From assembly GCA_028290465.1 (NCBI GenBank), contig JAQGJU010000055.1:23123-87122 (forward strand): a stretch of 64,000 nt of DNA, given 5' to 3'. The stretch's first letter is position 1. Each line of letters opens with the position of its first letter. A program made the position numbers and the translations under genes. The notes beneath the pieces are model-generated. The model did no database searches. It was not told the DNA's origin and was given only the letters and a program-made list of their open reading frames with translations. Source of the stretch: Xanthobacteraceae bacterium. GTDB lineage: Bacteria > Pseudomonadota > Alphaproteobacteria > Rhizobiales > Xanthobacteraceae. Shown one piece after another: positions 53,065 through 63,762 of this stretch.

Positions 53065-53792
53065 GCGGCGGCGCGCTCCATGTCGGCCTGCATATGCGGG
53101 TTCGGCACTTCCTCGCCGTTCCAGCCGCACGTCATCAAACGTTCGCGCATATGCGGCGGCACCGGTGCGGTGACCTGCACCGGATCCTTGTTCTTGGAAA
53201 TTGGCACGACGATCTGCCGCGATTGCAGATGCAGTGTCGGACCGCCATCGCGCGCTCCAGTGCCATAGATATTGTCGCCGACAATCGGCCAACCCATCTC
53301 GGCGCAATGCACCCGCAACTGATGGGTGCGGCCGGTGACGGGCTCAAGGGCGAGCCAAGTCAGGCCGGCGGTGCGCCCCATCACTTTCCACAGCGTCTCG
53401 GACGGCAGGCCTTCCGGATCGGGCTTCATCCACCAGCCTTTGGTTTCGTCGCGCCGGCCGAGCGGGATATAGATCCGCCCTTCGTCCTCCGTCGGGCCGC
53501 CCTCGACCACCGCCCAATAGGTCTTGCCGATCCGGCCGTTCTTGAACAGTTTGCCGAGCCCGGCCAGCGCCTTGCGGTGGCGGCCCAGCACCAGGCAGCC
53601 GGAGGTGTCGCGGTCGAGCCGGTGCGCCAGCGCGGGCGCGCGCGGCAAGCCAAAGCGCAGCGCGCCGAAATGGTCCTCCAGACTGTCGCCGCCCTTCGGG
53701 CCACGGTGCACGGGCAGACCGACCGGCTTGTCGATGACCAGCATCAGGCCGTCGCGGTACAGCAGGCGGGAAAGCATCTCTTCCGGTGTCAT
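53043..53792 (-). CDS. RluA-family pseudouridine synthase
   Basis: 249 residues. It isomerises uridine to pseudouridine in rRNA or tRNA. Motifs: LVIDKPVGLPVHRGP, the catalytic Asp in ALAHRLDRDTSGCLVLGR (HRLDRDTSG), KTYWAVVEG and PVTGRTHQLRVHCAEMGWPIVGD. It lacks an S4 domain, so it is closer to the RluC/TruC stand-alone types. The start is the ATG at 53792, divergent from ftsY. Target site not determined. Confidence 0.92.
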   Translation of the reverse strand: MTPEEMLSRLLYRDGLMLVIDKPVGLPVHRGPKGGDSLEDHFGALRFGLPRAPALAHRLDRDTSGCLVLGRHRKALAGLGKLFKNGRIGKTYWAVVEGGPTEDEGRIYIPLGRRDETKGWWMKPDPEGLPSETLWKVMGRTAGLTWLALEPVTGRTHQLRVHCAEMGWPIVGDNIYGTGARDGGPTLHLQSRQIVVPISKNKDPVQVTAPVPPHMRERLMTCGWNGEEVPNPHMQADMERAAAHSEQRR

Positions 53793-53818
53793 GCCGAAAC
53801 CGCTATCACGGGCGCCAG

Positions 53819-54757
53819 ATGAACGACAAACCGGACGATAAGCGGAACTGGTGGCAGCGGCTCAAGGGCGGTCTCGCGCGGACATCCGCGAGCATCGGCG
53901 GCGCGCTCACCGATCTGGTCTCGAAGCGCAAGCTCGATGCCGCGATGCTCGACGAAATCGAGGAGGTGCTGATCCGCGCCGACCTCGGTGTCGACGTCGC
54001 GCATCGCATCGCCGCGGCGGTCGGCAAGGACCGCTACGACAAGGCGATCAGCTCGGACGAGGTCAAGGCGGTGGTCGCGGCCGAGGTCGAGAAGGTAATG
54101 GCGCCGGTGGCGAAGCCGCTGGAGATCGGCACCGATAAGCCGTTCGTCGTGCTGGTGGTCGGCGTCAACGGTTCCGGCAAGACCACCACCATCGGCAAGC
54201 TGGCCTCGAAACTGCGCGCCGAGGGCCGCGCCGTGATGCTGGCGGCCGGCGATACATTCCGGGCCGCCGCCATCGAACAGCTGAAGATTTGGGGGCAGCG
54301 CGTCGGCGCGCCGGTGATCGCGCGCGAAGCCGGCAGCGATTCGGCTGGCCTCGCCTTCGACGCGGTTCAGGCCGCCAAGGCGCAGGGGACTGATGTTCTG
54401 TTGATCGATACCGCCGGCCGGCTGCAAAACCGCGCCGAACTGATGGATGAGCTGACCAAGGTGGTGCGGGTCATCAAGAAGGTTGAGCCCTCCGCTCCGC
54501 ACGCGGTGTTGCTGGTACTGGACGCCACAGTGGGCCAGAACGCGCTGTCGCAGGTCGAGGTCTTCACGCGCATCGCGGGCGTGACCGGCCTGGTGATGAC
54601 CAAGCTGGACGGTACCGCGCGCGGCGGCATCCTGGTGGCGATCGCGGCCAAATTCGGCCTGCCGGTGCATTTTGTCGGGGTCGGCGAGGGTGTCGACGAC
54701 CTGGAGCCGTTTACGGCTAAAGACTTTGCCCGCGCTATCGCCGGCATAGATGGCTAA
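53819..54757 (+). CDS. ftsY: Signal recognition particle receptor FtsY
   Basis: 312-residue GTPase that receives SRP-ribosome complexes at the membrane. The N domain (about 10-95) is followed by the G domain with VVGVNGSGKTTTIGKLASKL, DTFRAAAIEQLKIW, LLIDTAGRLQN and TKLDGTARGGILVAIAAKF. The acidic A domain of E. coli FtsY is absent; only a short basic leader KPDDKRNWWQRLKGGLA remains, which is common in alphaproteobacteria. The ATG at 53819 is used. yciB follows 54 bp later. Confidence 0.96.
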   Translation: MNDKPDDKRNWWQRLKGGLARTSASIGGALTDLVSKRKLDAAMLDEIEEVLIRADLGVDVAHRIAAAVGKDRYDKAISSDEVKAVVAAEVEKVMAPVAKPLEIGTDKPFVVLVVGVNGSGKTTTIGKLASKLRAEGRAVMLAAGDTFRAAAIEQLKIWGQRVGAPVIAREAGSDSAGLAFDAVQAAKAQGTDVLLIDTAGRLQNRAELMDELTKVVRVIKKVEPSAPHAVLLVLDATVGQNALSQVEVFTRIAGVTGLVMTKLDGTARGGILVAIAAKFGLPVHFVGVGEGVDDLEPFTAKDFARAIAGIDG

Positions 54758-54811
54758 ATCGTAACAAGGCCGAACGGTGACAAGCCGCCGTCCGGACGCT
54801 AAACAGCGCCC

Positions 54812-55474
54812 ATGACCACACAGCGCACGACCGAGAAAAAGCCCGCCCTCAATCCACTGCTCAAGCTGGCCCTCGATATTGGGCCGCTGGTGCTGTTCTT
54901 TGTCGCCAATTCGCGTCCGGCGCTGTTCGCGCCGCTGCTGGCGCCGTTCATGCCGGCGGCGGAACTGGCCGGTGAGCGCGCCGGCATTTTCGTGGCGACC
55001 GGCGTCTTCATGGTGGCGGTGCTGGCCGCGCTGATCGTGTCCTATGTGCTGACCCGGCATTTGCCCGTGATGCCGATCGTCACCGCCATCGTGGTCGTGG
55101 TGTTCGGCACGCTGACACTGGTGTTGCAGAATGACATGTTCATTAAGCTGAAGCCGACCATCATCTATGTGCTGTTCGGCGGGATTCTGCTTGGCGGTCT
55201 GGTGCTTCGTAAACCCTTGCTGAGTGCGCTGTTCGACACGGTGTTCAACCTGACCGACGAAGGCTGGCGCAAGCTGACGCTGCGCTGGGCGCTGTTCTTC
55301 CTGGTGCTGGCGGTGCTCAATGAAATCGTGTGGCGCACCCAGAGCACGGACTTCTGGGTCAGCTTCAAGCTGTTCGGCGTGATCCCGCTGACCATGCTGT
55401 TCGGCGCGCTGCAAATTCCGCTGCTGCAGAAATACGATGCCGACAAGCAAACGGAGTCAGCGGAGGTCCGCTGA
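54812..55474 (+). CDS. Septation protein A/inner-membrane-spanning protein YciB
   Basis: 220 residues, five or six membrane helices. It matches the IspZ/YciB family: [97 protein letters not shown]. It is involved in envelope maintenance and division in E. coli. It follows ftsY on the same strand. Confidence 0.94.
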   Translation: MTTQRTTEKKPALNPLLKLALDIGPLVLFFVANSRPALFAPLLAPFMPAAELAGERAGIFVATGVFMVAVLAALIVSYVLTRHLPVMPIVTAIVVVVFGTLTLVLQNDMFIKLKPTIIYVLFGGILLGGLVLRKPLLSALFDTVFNLTDEGWRKLTLRWALFFLVLAVLNEIVWRTQSTDFWVSFKLFGVIPLTMLFGALQIPLLQKYDADKQTESAEVR

Positions 55475-55513
55475 CGCCAAAAAGCAATACAACTCTGAAA
55501 ACGAAAACTAGGA

Positions 55514-55795
55514 CTACTGCTTGGCGATGATCTTGTCCTTGATGTCCTTGTAGACATTTTCCGGAACGATCTTCTTTTGCACGAGTTCGTCCTTGCCCTT
55601 GTAGGGCCGGCCTTTGATGATCGCATCGGCGCGTGCCGGGCCGACGCCTTTCAGCGCTTCCAGATCGGGCTTGGCGGCCGAATTGATGTCGATCAGGGTC
55701 GCAGTCTGCGCCAGCGCGGGACCCGACAGCACCGGCGCGGCGGCGGCCGTAACGGCAAGAGCGCAAGCAACCAGCAACGCACGAATCATTCGCAT
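55514..55795 (-). CDS. Exported ComEA-like helix-hairpin-helix protein
   Basis: 93 residues: signal peptide (RMIRALLVACALAVTAAAAP, cut near ALAQT) and one HhH2 domain with IDINSAAKPDLEALKGVGPARADAIIKGRPY (non-specific DNA-backbone binding). It has the layout of a periplasmic ComEA, but no com or pilus genes are nearby. It could bind DNA in the periplasm. It precedes the ccm operon stop on the same strand by 77 bp. Confidence 0.85.
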   Translation of the reverse strand: MRMIRALLVACALAVTAAAAPVLSGPALAQTATLIDINSAAKPDLEALKGVGPARADAIIKGRPYKGKDELVQKKIVPENVYKDIKDKIIAKQ

Positions 55796-55872
55796 GGTGA
55801 TCTCCCAGGTTTGCAATAACCGGGAGATTGGCGGCCCGCATTCAGGCCGGAACAAGGCCGTGGGGTGAAGAT

Positions 55873-56478
55873 TTATCCGCCAGCGGCCAGCGCCTTTTCG
55901 AGCTGCGGCTTGAGCACCGTCTCGAAATTTTCCGTGGTGATCGGCCCGACCAGCTTGAAGGCGATGCGGCCGTCGCGCCCGACCACGAAAGTTTCCGGCA
56001 CGCCATAGCCGCCCCACTCGATGGCGGCGCGGCCGTTGGTGTCGGCGCCGACCGCACTGAATGGATTGCCGTAGCGGCCGAGAAAACGTCGGGCGTTTTC
56101 CGGCTTATCCTTTTGATTGATGCCGACGATCTTGAACCGTTTGTCCTCGGCCAGCTTCGTGAGCAGCGGCGCCTCGTCGTGGCACGGCACGCACCACGAC
56201 GCCCAGATGTTGACCAGCGTGACCGCGCCGTTGAAGCCAACCGCCGAGAGGCCCGGCACCGGCTGGCCGTTTTCGGTGAGGCCTTCGACCGGCGGCAGGT
56301 CGAGCGCGGGGGCCGGCCGGCCGATCAGCGCGGATGGCAGTTTCGAGGGATCGCCGGCGCTGAGCCGAAAGAAAAATAACGCGGCGAGCGCCAGAAAGAC
56401 CACGAGCGGCGCGAACACGAGAAGTCGTCGTGTGGTGCCGCTCCGTGGCGTGGCATCTGGCTGGATGGTGTCGCTCAC
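55873..56478 (-). CDS. ccmG: Thiol:disulfide interchange protein CcmG/DsbE
   Basis: 201 residues. N-terminal membrane anchor (RRLLVFAPLVVFLALAALFF), periplasmic thioredoxin fold with the WCVPCH active site in NIWASWCVPCHDEAPLL (Cys about 98 and 101) and WGGYGVPETFVVGRDG with the cis-Pro. It keeps haem-binding Cys of apocytochrome c reduced. Starts with GTG at 56478, overlapping ccmD's stop by GTGA. Confidence 0.94.
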   Translation of the reverse strand: MSDTIQPDATPRSGTTRRLLVFAPLVVFLALAALFFFRLSAGDPSKLPSALIGRPAPALDLPPVEGLTENGQPVPGLSAVGFNGAVTLVNIWASWCVPCHDEAPLLTKLAEDKRFKIVGINQKDKPENARRFLGRYGNPFSAVGADTNGRAAIEWGGYGVPETFVVGRDGRIAFKLVGPITTENFETVLKPQLEKALAAGG

Positions 56479-56654
56479 GCCACGTCTCCGGCGGCGCGCT
56501 CGGAACGCCGCGTGACGCCCTGCGCATCGAGTTCGGCCAGCATGCGCAATTGCCGCCGATAGTCGAGCGCAACCCACATCAGCATCGCGACGACGATCAG
56601 CGCCGCCGCTGCGTAGGAGCCGACAATGTAGAATGCGTGCGGTCCGAGATTCAT
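56475..56654 (-). CDS. ccmD: Haem exporter subunit CcmD
   Basis: 59-residue single-helix membrane protein starting MNLGPHAFYIVGSYAAAALI, with the family's conserved tail YRRQLRMLAELDAQG. It holds holo-CcmE on the CcmABC complex. It overlaps ccmG by 4 bases at its end and starts 5 bp after ccmC stop. Confidence 0.93.
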   Translation of the reverse strand: MNLGPHAFYIVGSYAAAALIVVAMLMWVALDYRRQLRMLAELDAQGVTRRSERAAGDVA

Positions 56655-56658
56655 CTGG

Positions 56659-57471
56659 TTAATTTCCCGGGGCCCGGCCGGCCTTCATCAACAGCATGGT
56701 GCGCACGCGCCGGCGCAGGATTTCGTTGCGCATCGCGGCGAAATGCAGCGTCACGAACAACAGCGTGAAGGCGAGCGTCATGATCATCAGCGGCGTCAGG
56801 ATCGCCGAGTCGATCGCCGGCTTGCCCAGCCGCATCACCGAGGCGGGCTGGTGCAGCGTGTTCCACCAGTCGACCGAGTATTTGATGATCGGCAGGTTGA
56901 CGGCGCCGACCAGGGTCAGGATGGCGGCGGCGCGCGCCGCCCGCGCCGGCTCCTCGACGGTGCGCCACAGCGCGATGACGCCGAGATACATCAGGAACAG
57001 GACGAAGAAAGAGGTCAGCCGCGCATCCCACACCCAATAGGTGCCCCACATCGGCCGGCCCCACAGCGAGCCGGTGATCAGGCACAGCAGCGTGAAACCG
57101 GCGCCGATCGGGGCGACGGTCTTGGCCGCGACGTCGGCCAGCGGATGGCGCCAGACCAGGGTGCCGAGCGCCGCGATGCTCATCAGCGTCCAGCCGAACA
57201 TCGCCAGCCAGGCGGACGGCACATGCAGAAACATGATCTTGACGGTGGCGCCCTGCTGATAGTCGTCCGGCGCCACGAACAACGCCTGACTGAGCCCGAA
57301 CGCGAAGACGAGCGCCGTCAGGCCGGTCAGCCATGGGATGACGCGGTCGGCGAAGCTCAGGAATCGGGACGGGTTGGCGTAATCGAGCAGGCTCATCGGC
57401 CGCTTCATAGGGGTGGAGCGGCCATCGGGCAATGCGGGGTCGACCGTGTTCACCACAGTATTACCTTCCAC
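56659..57471 (-). CDS. ccmC: Haem exporter protein CcmC
   Basis: 270 residues, six helices. The tryptophan-rich WWD haem-binding motif appears in TGSLWGRPMWGTYWVWDARLTS (about 130-150), and conserved His in IMFLHVPSAWLAMFG and SVDWWNTLHQPAS. It hands haem to CcmE. The start is uncertain: GTG at 57471 has GGAG upstream; ATGs in the KRPMSLLDY region would give a length nearer to relatives (about 245-250). Confidence 0.94.
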   Translation of the reverse strand: MEGNTVVNTVDPALPDGRSTPMKRPMSLLDYANPSRFLSFADRVIPWLTGLTALVFAFGLSQALFVAPDDYQQGATVKIMFLHVPSAWLAMFGWTLMSIAALGTLVWRHPLADVAAKTVAPIGAGFTLLCLITGSLWGRPMWGTYWVWDARLTSFFVLFLMYLGVIALWRTVEEPARAARAAAILTLVGAVNLPIIKYSVDWWNTLHQPASVMRLGKPAIDSAILTPLMIMTLAFTLLFVTLHFAAMRNEILRRRVRTMLLMKAGRAPGN

Positions 57472-57478
57472 ATGCTGC

Positions 57479-58147
57479 TCACTCCATATCCTGCCGCAGC
57501 GCCGCGGCGGCCGCGAACGGACCGATCACCAAGCTCATCAGCGACAAGGCGCAGAGAATCGTCAATGGCACACCGAACGGCACCGGGCCGCTGACGGCGG
57601 CATTCGAGGCCGACACGCCGAAGATCAGCACCGGAACGGTCAACGGCATCACCAGCACCGCGAGCAGCAGGCCGCCGCGTCGCAAGGCCACCGAAAGTGC
57701 CGCCCCAATAAGGCCGATGAATGTCAGGGCCGGGGTACCGGCCAGCAGCGTCAGCGCCACGGCGGCCGTCGCCGTGATGTCCAGGTTGAGCAACAGGCCG
57801 AGCAGCGGTGCGGCGATGACCAGCGGCACTCCGGTGGTCAGCCAATGGGCCAGCCCCTTGGTCAATACCGTGAGTTCGAGCGGCGCCTGTCCCATCAGGA
57901 TGACGTCGAGCGAACCGTCCTCGTGGTCGACCGCGAACAGCCGGTCGAGGCCGAGCAGACTGGCCAGCAGCGCGCCGATCCACAGCATCGCCGGCCCGAT
58001 CCGCTGCAGCAGCGCCAGATCCGGGCCGACCGCGAAGGGAATCAGCGTCACCACGATCAAAAAGAAAAGGACGCCCATCAGGGCGCCGCCGCCATGACGC
58101 CAGGCCAGCCGCAGGTCGCGCATGAACAACGCGGAAAGCGCGGTCAT
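57479..58147 (-). CDS. ccmB: Haem exporter protein CcmB
   Basis: 222-residue permease of the CcmAB ABC transporter with six helices. [45 protein letters not shown] and [21 protein letters not shown] are typical. It overlaps ccmA by ATGA (58144-58147) and precedes ccmC by 7 bp. Confidence 0.94.
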   Translation of the reverse strand: MTALSALFMRDLRLAWRHGGGALMGVLFFLIVVTLIPFAVGPDLALLQRIGPAMLWIGALLASLLGLDRLFAVDHEDGSLDVILMGQAPLELTVLTKGLAHWLTTGVPLVIAAPLLGLLLNLDITATAAVALTLLAGTPALTFIGLIGAALSVALRRGGLLLAVLVMPLTVPVLIFGVSASNAAVSGPVPFGVPLTILCALSLMSLVIGPFAAAAALRQDME

Positions 58148-58779
58148 CGGTCGGCTTCCGGCTGTAGGGGTGGCGACGCAGCTTGGTCCATCCGCAGCTC
58201 CGGCGCGGTATCGAGGCCGATCGGCGCATGCGTCGCCGCGAGAATTAGGCCGCCGCCCACAAGATGGCCGCGCATCAGGTCGGCCAGCATCGCCTGTCCG
58301 GCGCTGTCGAGCGCCGAGGTCGGCTCATCCAGCAGCCAGATCGGCCGCGGCACCGCGATCAGCCGCGCGATCGACAGCCGGCGCCGCTGCCCCGCCGACA
58401 GATAGGCGGCCGGCAGGTCGCCCAGCGCCCCGAGCCCGACCGCGTCCAGCGCCGGTGCGGCGGGGTCGGTGCCGGATCCCAGATAGCGCGCCCAGAATGT
58501 CAGGTTTTCCAACACGGTAAGCGCCGGCTTCAGTGCGTCCTGGTGGCCGAGATAATGCGCCTGCTCGGCGACGGTCGCGTCCGGGGTGCCGCCGTCGAAC
58601 GCCAGCCGGCCGTCCGCGATGCGGATCAGCCCGGCGATCATGCGCAGCAGCGAGGACTTGCCGGCACCGTTGCGGCCGGTCACCAGCAGGGCCGATCCGC
58701 CCGGGGCGGCGAAATCCAGGCCGGCGAAGATCTCCCGCCCGCCACGGATACAGGCCAGCCTCTCCCCGGAAAGCCGCAT
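58144..58779 (-). CDS. ccmA: Haem exporter ATP-binding protein CcmA
   Basis: 211-residue ABC ATPase for cytochrome c maturation. Walker A is [20 protein letters not shown], signature [16 protein letters not shown], Walker [13 protein letters not shown] and H-loop [13 protein letters not shown] at 58782 lies just upstream; the ATG at 58779 gives MRLSGERL. It starts the operon ccmA-B-C-D-G. ccmE, F and H are not in the window. Confidence 0.94.
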   Translation of the reverse strand: MRLSGERLACIRGGREIFAGLDFAAPGGSALLVTGRNGAGKSSLLRMIAGLIRIADGRLAFDGGTPDATVAEQAHYLGHQDALKPALTVLENLTFWARYLGSGTDPAAPALDAVGLGALGDLPAAYLSAGQRRRLSIARLIAVPRPIWLLDEPTSALDSAGQAMLADLMRGHLVGGGLILAATHAPIGLDTAPELRMDQAASPPLQPEADR

Positions 58780-59035
58780 CAATGCCGCCCCTGCGGCGCG
58801 GCAAGGTTGCCGGGACCGCTTTCTAAACCTGAGAATAACCCTGAGACGGCACGCATCCTGTTGACGGCCCTAGTTTTTATGGCGCGATGCAAAAAAACAT
58901 CTTATAAGCCGAGGGCAGTTTTACCCTCCGGATACCACCGCCGGAACCCCGTTTCGATGACGAAAGCTCAGTTACGGCAATATCTTGCTGCCGAACAGCC
59001 CCGTCGTCGACCGGTTGCATGGGACATGAGCCACC

Positions 59036-61739
<2,704 letters not shown>

Positions 61740-62063
61740 GTGCTGATCGTCTCCGAAAGATCGTCATGCGCGGGACTTGTCCCGCGCATGATGCGTTTCG
61801 GGACTTGCTCTGGAATTTTACAATGGCCACTTTTGCGGTCCCATTTTTGCGGCCAAGTGCCTAACCAGTTGGTATCCCAATCATATGTTTGATACAGTGA
61901 GTAAGTCGTCACATGCACGGGCGACGGATTCAGCAATCTGAGTTGACAGGCGCGCACCCTCACCTTGAAGTGAGTGGCAGGTGATGATTGTCCTCGCTAT
62001 GGTTTTGTCCGCCGGTCGATGCGATGCAAGGCCAGCGTGGGGATGGGGAAGGCGGAGTTCGAC
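61740..62063. other. Intergenic region between acnA and DUF1223 gene
   Basis: About 325 bp. It holds the inverted repeat at 61765-61790 just after acnA and an AT-richer stretch (61800-61910). I see no convincing gene; a TTGACA at 61943 lies upstream of the DUF1223 gene but has only a weak -10 partner. Confidence 0.5.
61765..61790. terminator. Inverted repeat after acnA
   Basis: CATGCGCGGGAC, TT, GTCCCGCGCATG: a perfect 12-bp inverted repeat 26 bp after the acnA stop. This style of palindrome is common in the order as an intergenic repeat and may act as a transcript end. There is no T-run. Confidence 0.6.
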
Positions 62064-62870
62064 ATGAAAACTCGCCCCCGCGAGATCCTTGGCTGCTTCC
62101 ATGGCCATTTCCGTTCACGCCAACTTCTTGCATTCGCGGCTTTTGTCATTACCAGCGCCATCGGCTCGCTCGTTGCCGGATCGCCGGCCGCCGCCGGTGA
62201 GCCGCGCGCCGTGCTCGAACTGTTCACCAGCCAGGGATGCTCGTCGTGTCCGGCCGCCGATCGGCTGGTCGGCGAACTGACGAGGGATCCGTCGGTGATC
62301 GCGCTCAGCGTACCGATCGACTATTGGGATTATCTCGGCTGGAAGGACACGCTGGCCAGCCCGAAGCACAGCGCGCGTCAGCGTGGCTATGCGCGCGCGC
62401 GCGGTGACCGCCAGATTTACACACCTCAGATGGTGGTGAATGGCCGCGTGCACGCGCTCGGCAGCGACAAGGCGGCGATCGAGCGCGCCATCGTGAGCAG
62501 CCAGGATGGCACCGCGATGTCGGTGCCGGTCAAGGTCATGGTGTCCGGCGGTACGCTGAATGTGAATATTGCGGCCGAGGCCGGCGTTCATGCGTCCGGC
62601 GAGGTCTGGCTTTGCGCGATCTCGCGCCATGTGCCGGTCGAGATCGCCAAGGGCGAAAATCGCGGTCATACCGTCGTCTACCACAACGTGGTGCGCAACT
62701 GGCTCAAGCTCGGCGATTGGGACGGCAAGGCCGGAAGCTGGAGTATGCCGGTGGCGCAGTTCAAGACCGGCGACATCGACGCGGCCGCCGTCATCGTGCA
62801 GGGCGGCGCGACCGACAGGCCGGGCGCGATCTTCGGCGCGGCGCTCGCGGCACTCCCGGTCGCCTACTGA
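62064..62870 (+). CDS. DUF1223 thioredoxin-like exported protein
   Basis: 268 residues. A signal region (RQLLAFAAFVITSAIGSLVA, cut near AAAGE) precedes a DUF1223 domain: VLELFTSQGCSSCPAADRLVGELT (CxxC in a thioredoxin-like position, about 60-65), VIALSVPIDYWDYLGWKDTLASP, YTPQMVVNGRVHALGS. It probably acts in the periplasm as a redox or chaperone protein; function not established. The ATG at 62064 has GGCGGAG upstream; longer starts exist. Confidence 0.9.
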   Translation: MKTRPREILGCFHGHFRSRQLLAFAAFVITSAIGSLVAGSPAAAGEPRAVLELFTSQGCSSCPAADRLVGELTRDPSVIALSVPIDYWDYLGWKDTLASPKHSARQRGYARARGDRQIYTPQMVVNGRVHALGSDKAAIERAIVSSQDGTAMSVPVKVMVSGGTLNVNIAAEAGVHASGEVWLCAISRHVPVEIAKGENRGHTVVYHNVVRNWLKLGDWDGKAGSWSMPVAQFKTGDIDAAAVIVQGGATDRPGAIFGAALAALPVAY

Positions 62871-62919
62871 TCCGGCAAGATCCAACCGAAATGAAATCTG
62901 ATTCAACCCGAAACGAAAA

Positions 62920-62944
62920 AGAGGCCGGCGCGAAGCCGACCTCT
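62920..62944 (-). terminator. Leftward Rho-independent terminator without an evident gene
   Basis: Stem AGAGGTCGGC / GCCGGCCTCT (one mismatch), read leftward, is followed by TTTTTCGTTT. No leftward gene lies between it and the BI-1 gene's own terminator at 63705, so an unannotated leftward transcript is implied. Confidence 0.6.
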
Positions 62945-63108
62945 AAGATCGTTTGGGGGATTGAACCGTCGCGAACAGGCCCGGTCCGTCCGAACCCCGG
63001 GGGGCTGGGGGGCTGAGGAATCCGGAGCGCGAAACGAACCGGGCCCTGAGGCAACGTCAACAATTTCTCCATCCAGCTTGGCGCCTGCGCGGCTGAATTT
63101 TGGCCGGA

Positions 63109-63124
63109 TTAAGATTGACTTAAC
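63109..63124. promoter_or_regulatory. CtrA-binding box TTAA-N7-TTAAC
   Basis: TTAAGATTGACTTAAC matches the full CtrA consensus exactly. It lies 132 bp upstream of the DUF2794 start codon and also upstream of the possible leftward RNA. CtrA is the master cell-cycle regulator of alphaproteobacteria. Binding not tested. Confidence 0.7.
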
Positions 63125-63255
63125 GAACGCGTGATGGCGCGGTACGGCGATGCGGCAAGGCGGTATCGTGGCCCTCCGGCGCCCGCCGCAAAGTGCTCTT
63201 GCCCGGAGCGACTGCGCGCGCGATCATGACACCCACACGAGAAGGAGGGCGCCGC

Positions 63256-63624
63256 ATGACCTTCGGCGATGCCGAACCGAGCCGGCACCGCGGCGGCGTG
63301 GCCGCGATGCCGGCTCCCGCCGCCAGCAGCCGGGTGACGTTCAGCCGGCATGAACTCAACCGCATCTTCGGCCTGTACGGCCGCATGGTGGCAGCCGGTG
63401 AATGGCGCGACTACGCCATCGACTTTTTGAAGGACCGGGCGGTGTTCTCGATATTCCGCCGCGCTTCCGAAGCGCCGCTATATCGCATCGAGAAAAATCC
63501 GAAACTCGCCCGCAAGCAGGGCGCGTTCAGCGTGATCTCGGCGACCGGTCTGATCGTGCGCCGCGGCCCCGAATTGGAACGCGTGCTCGGCGCCATCGAC
63601 AAGTCGCTGAAGCTTGTTCGCTAA
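63256..63624 (+). CDS. DUF2794-domain protein
   Basis: 122 residues. The block RVTFSRHELNRIFGLYGRMV, AAGEWRDYAIDFLKDRAVFS and EAPLYRIEKNPKLARKQGAF matches DUF2794, a family restricted largely to alphaproteobacteria with no assigned function. An N-terminal 25-residue variable lead is present. The ATG at 63256 has GAAGGAGGGCGCC before it. The upstream CtrA box suggests cell-cycle control. Confidence 0.92.
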   Translation: MTFGDAEPSRHRGGVAAMPAPAASSRVTFSRHELNRIFGLYGRMVAAGEWRDYAIDFLKDRAVFSIFRRASEAPLYRIEKNPKLARKQGAFSVISATGLIVRRGPELERVLGAIDKSLKLVR

Positions 63625-63704
63625 CTTTCTGCTAGGCGGGGAGCTGTCGCTCAGCCCAAGCGAGGGTGCAGCACGAAACGAACCACAATCGCGCTTGCCA
63701 ACGC

Positions 63705-63732
63705 AAAACGCCCCGACCTTTCGGCCGGGGCG
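63705..63732 (-). terminator. Rho-independent terminator of the BI-1 gene
   Basis: Stem CGCCCCGGCC / GGTCGGGGCG (one mismatch), loop GAAA, then TTTTGCG reading leftward. It lies 31 bp after the BI-1 stop. Confidence 0.8.
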
Positions 63733-63762
63733 CTTGCTCAGTTAAAGTCCGATGCGATGAGT

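Larger units (their letters stand above)
62871..63255. other. Intergenic region with terminator and CtrA box
   Basis: About 385 bp. It contains the leftward hairpin at 62920-62944, a strong complementarity between GGCCCGGTCC (about 62978) and AACCGGGCCC (about 63047), and the CtrA box at 63109-63124. A short leftward ORF (MEKLLTL...) exists but has no family. A structured leftward RNA is possible. Confidence 0.5.

Noticed and set aside
61943..61971. TTGACA promoter upstream of DUF1223
   Set aside because: The -35 is perfect, but the matching -10 (TGAAGT after 17 bases) is poor, so it is not listed as a feature.
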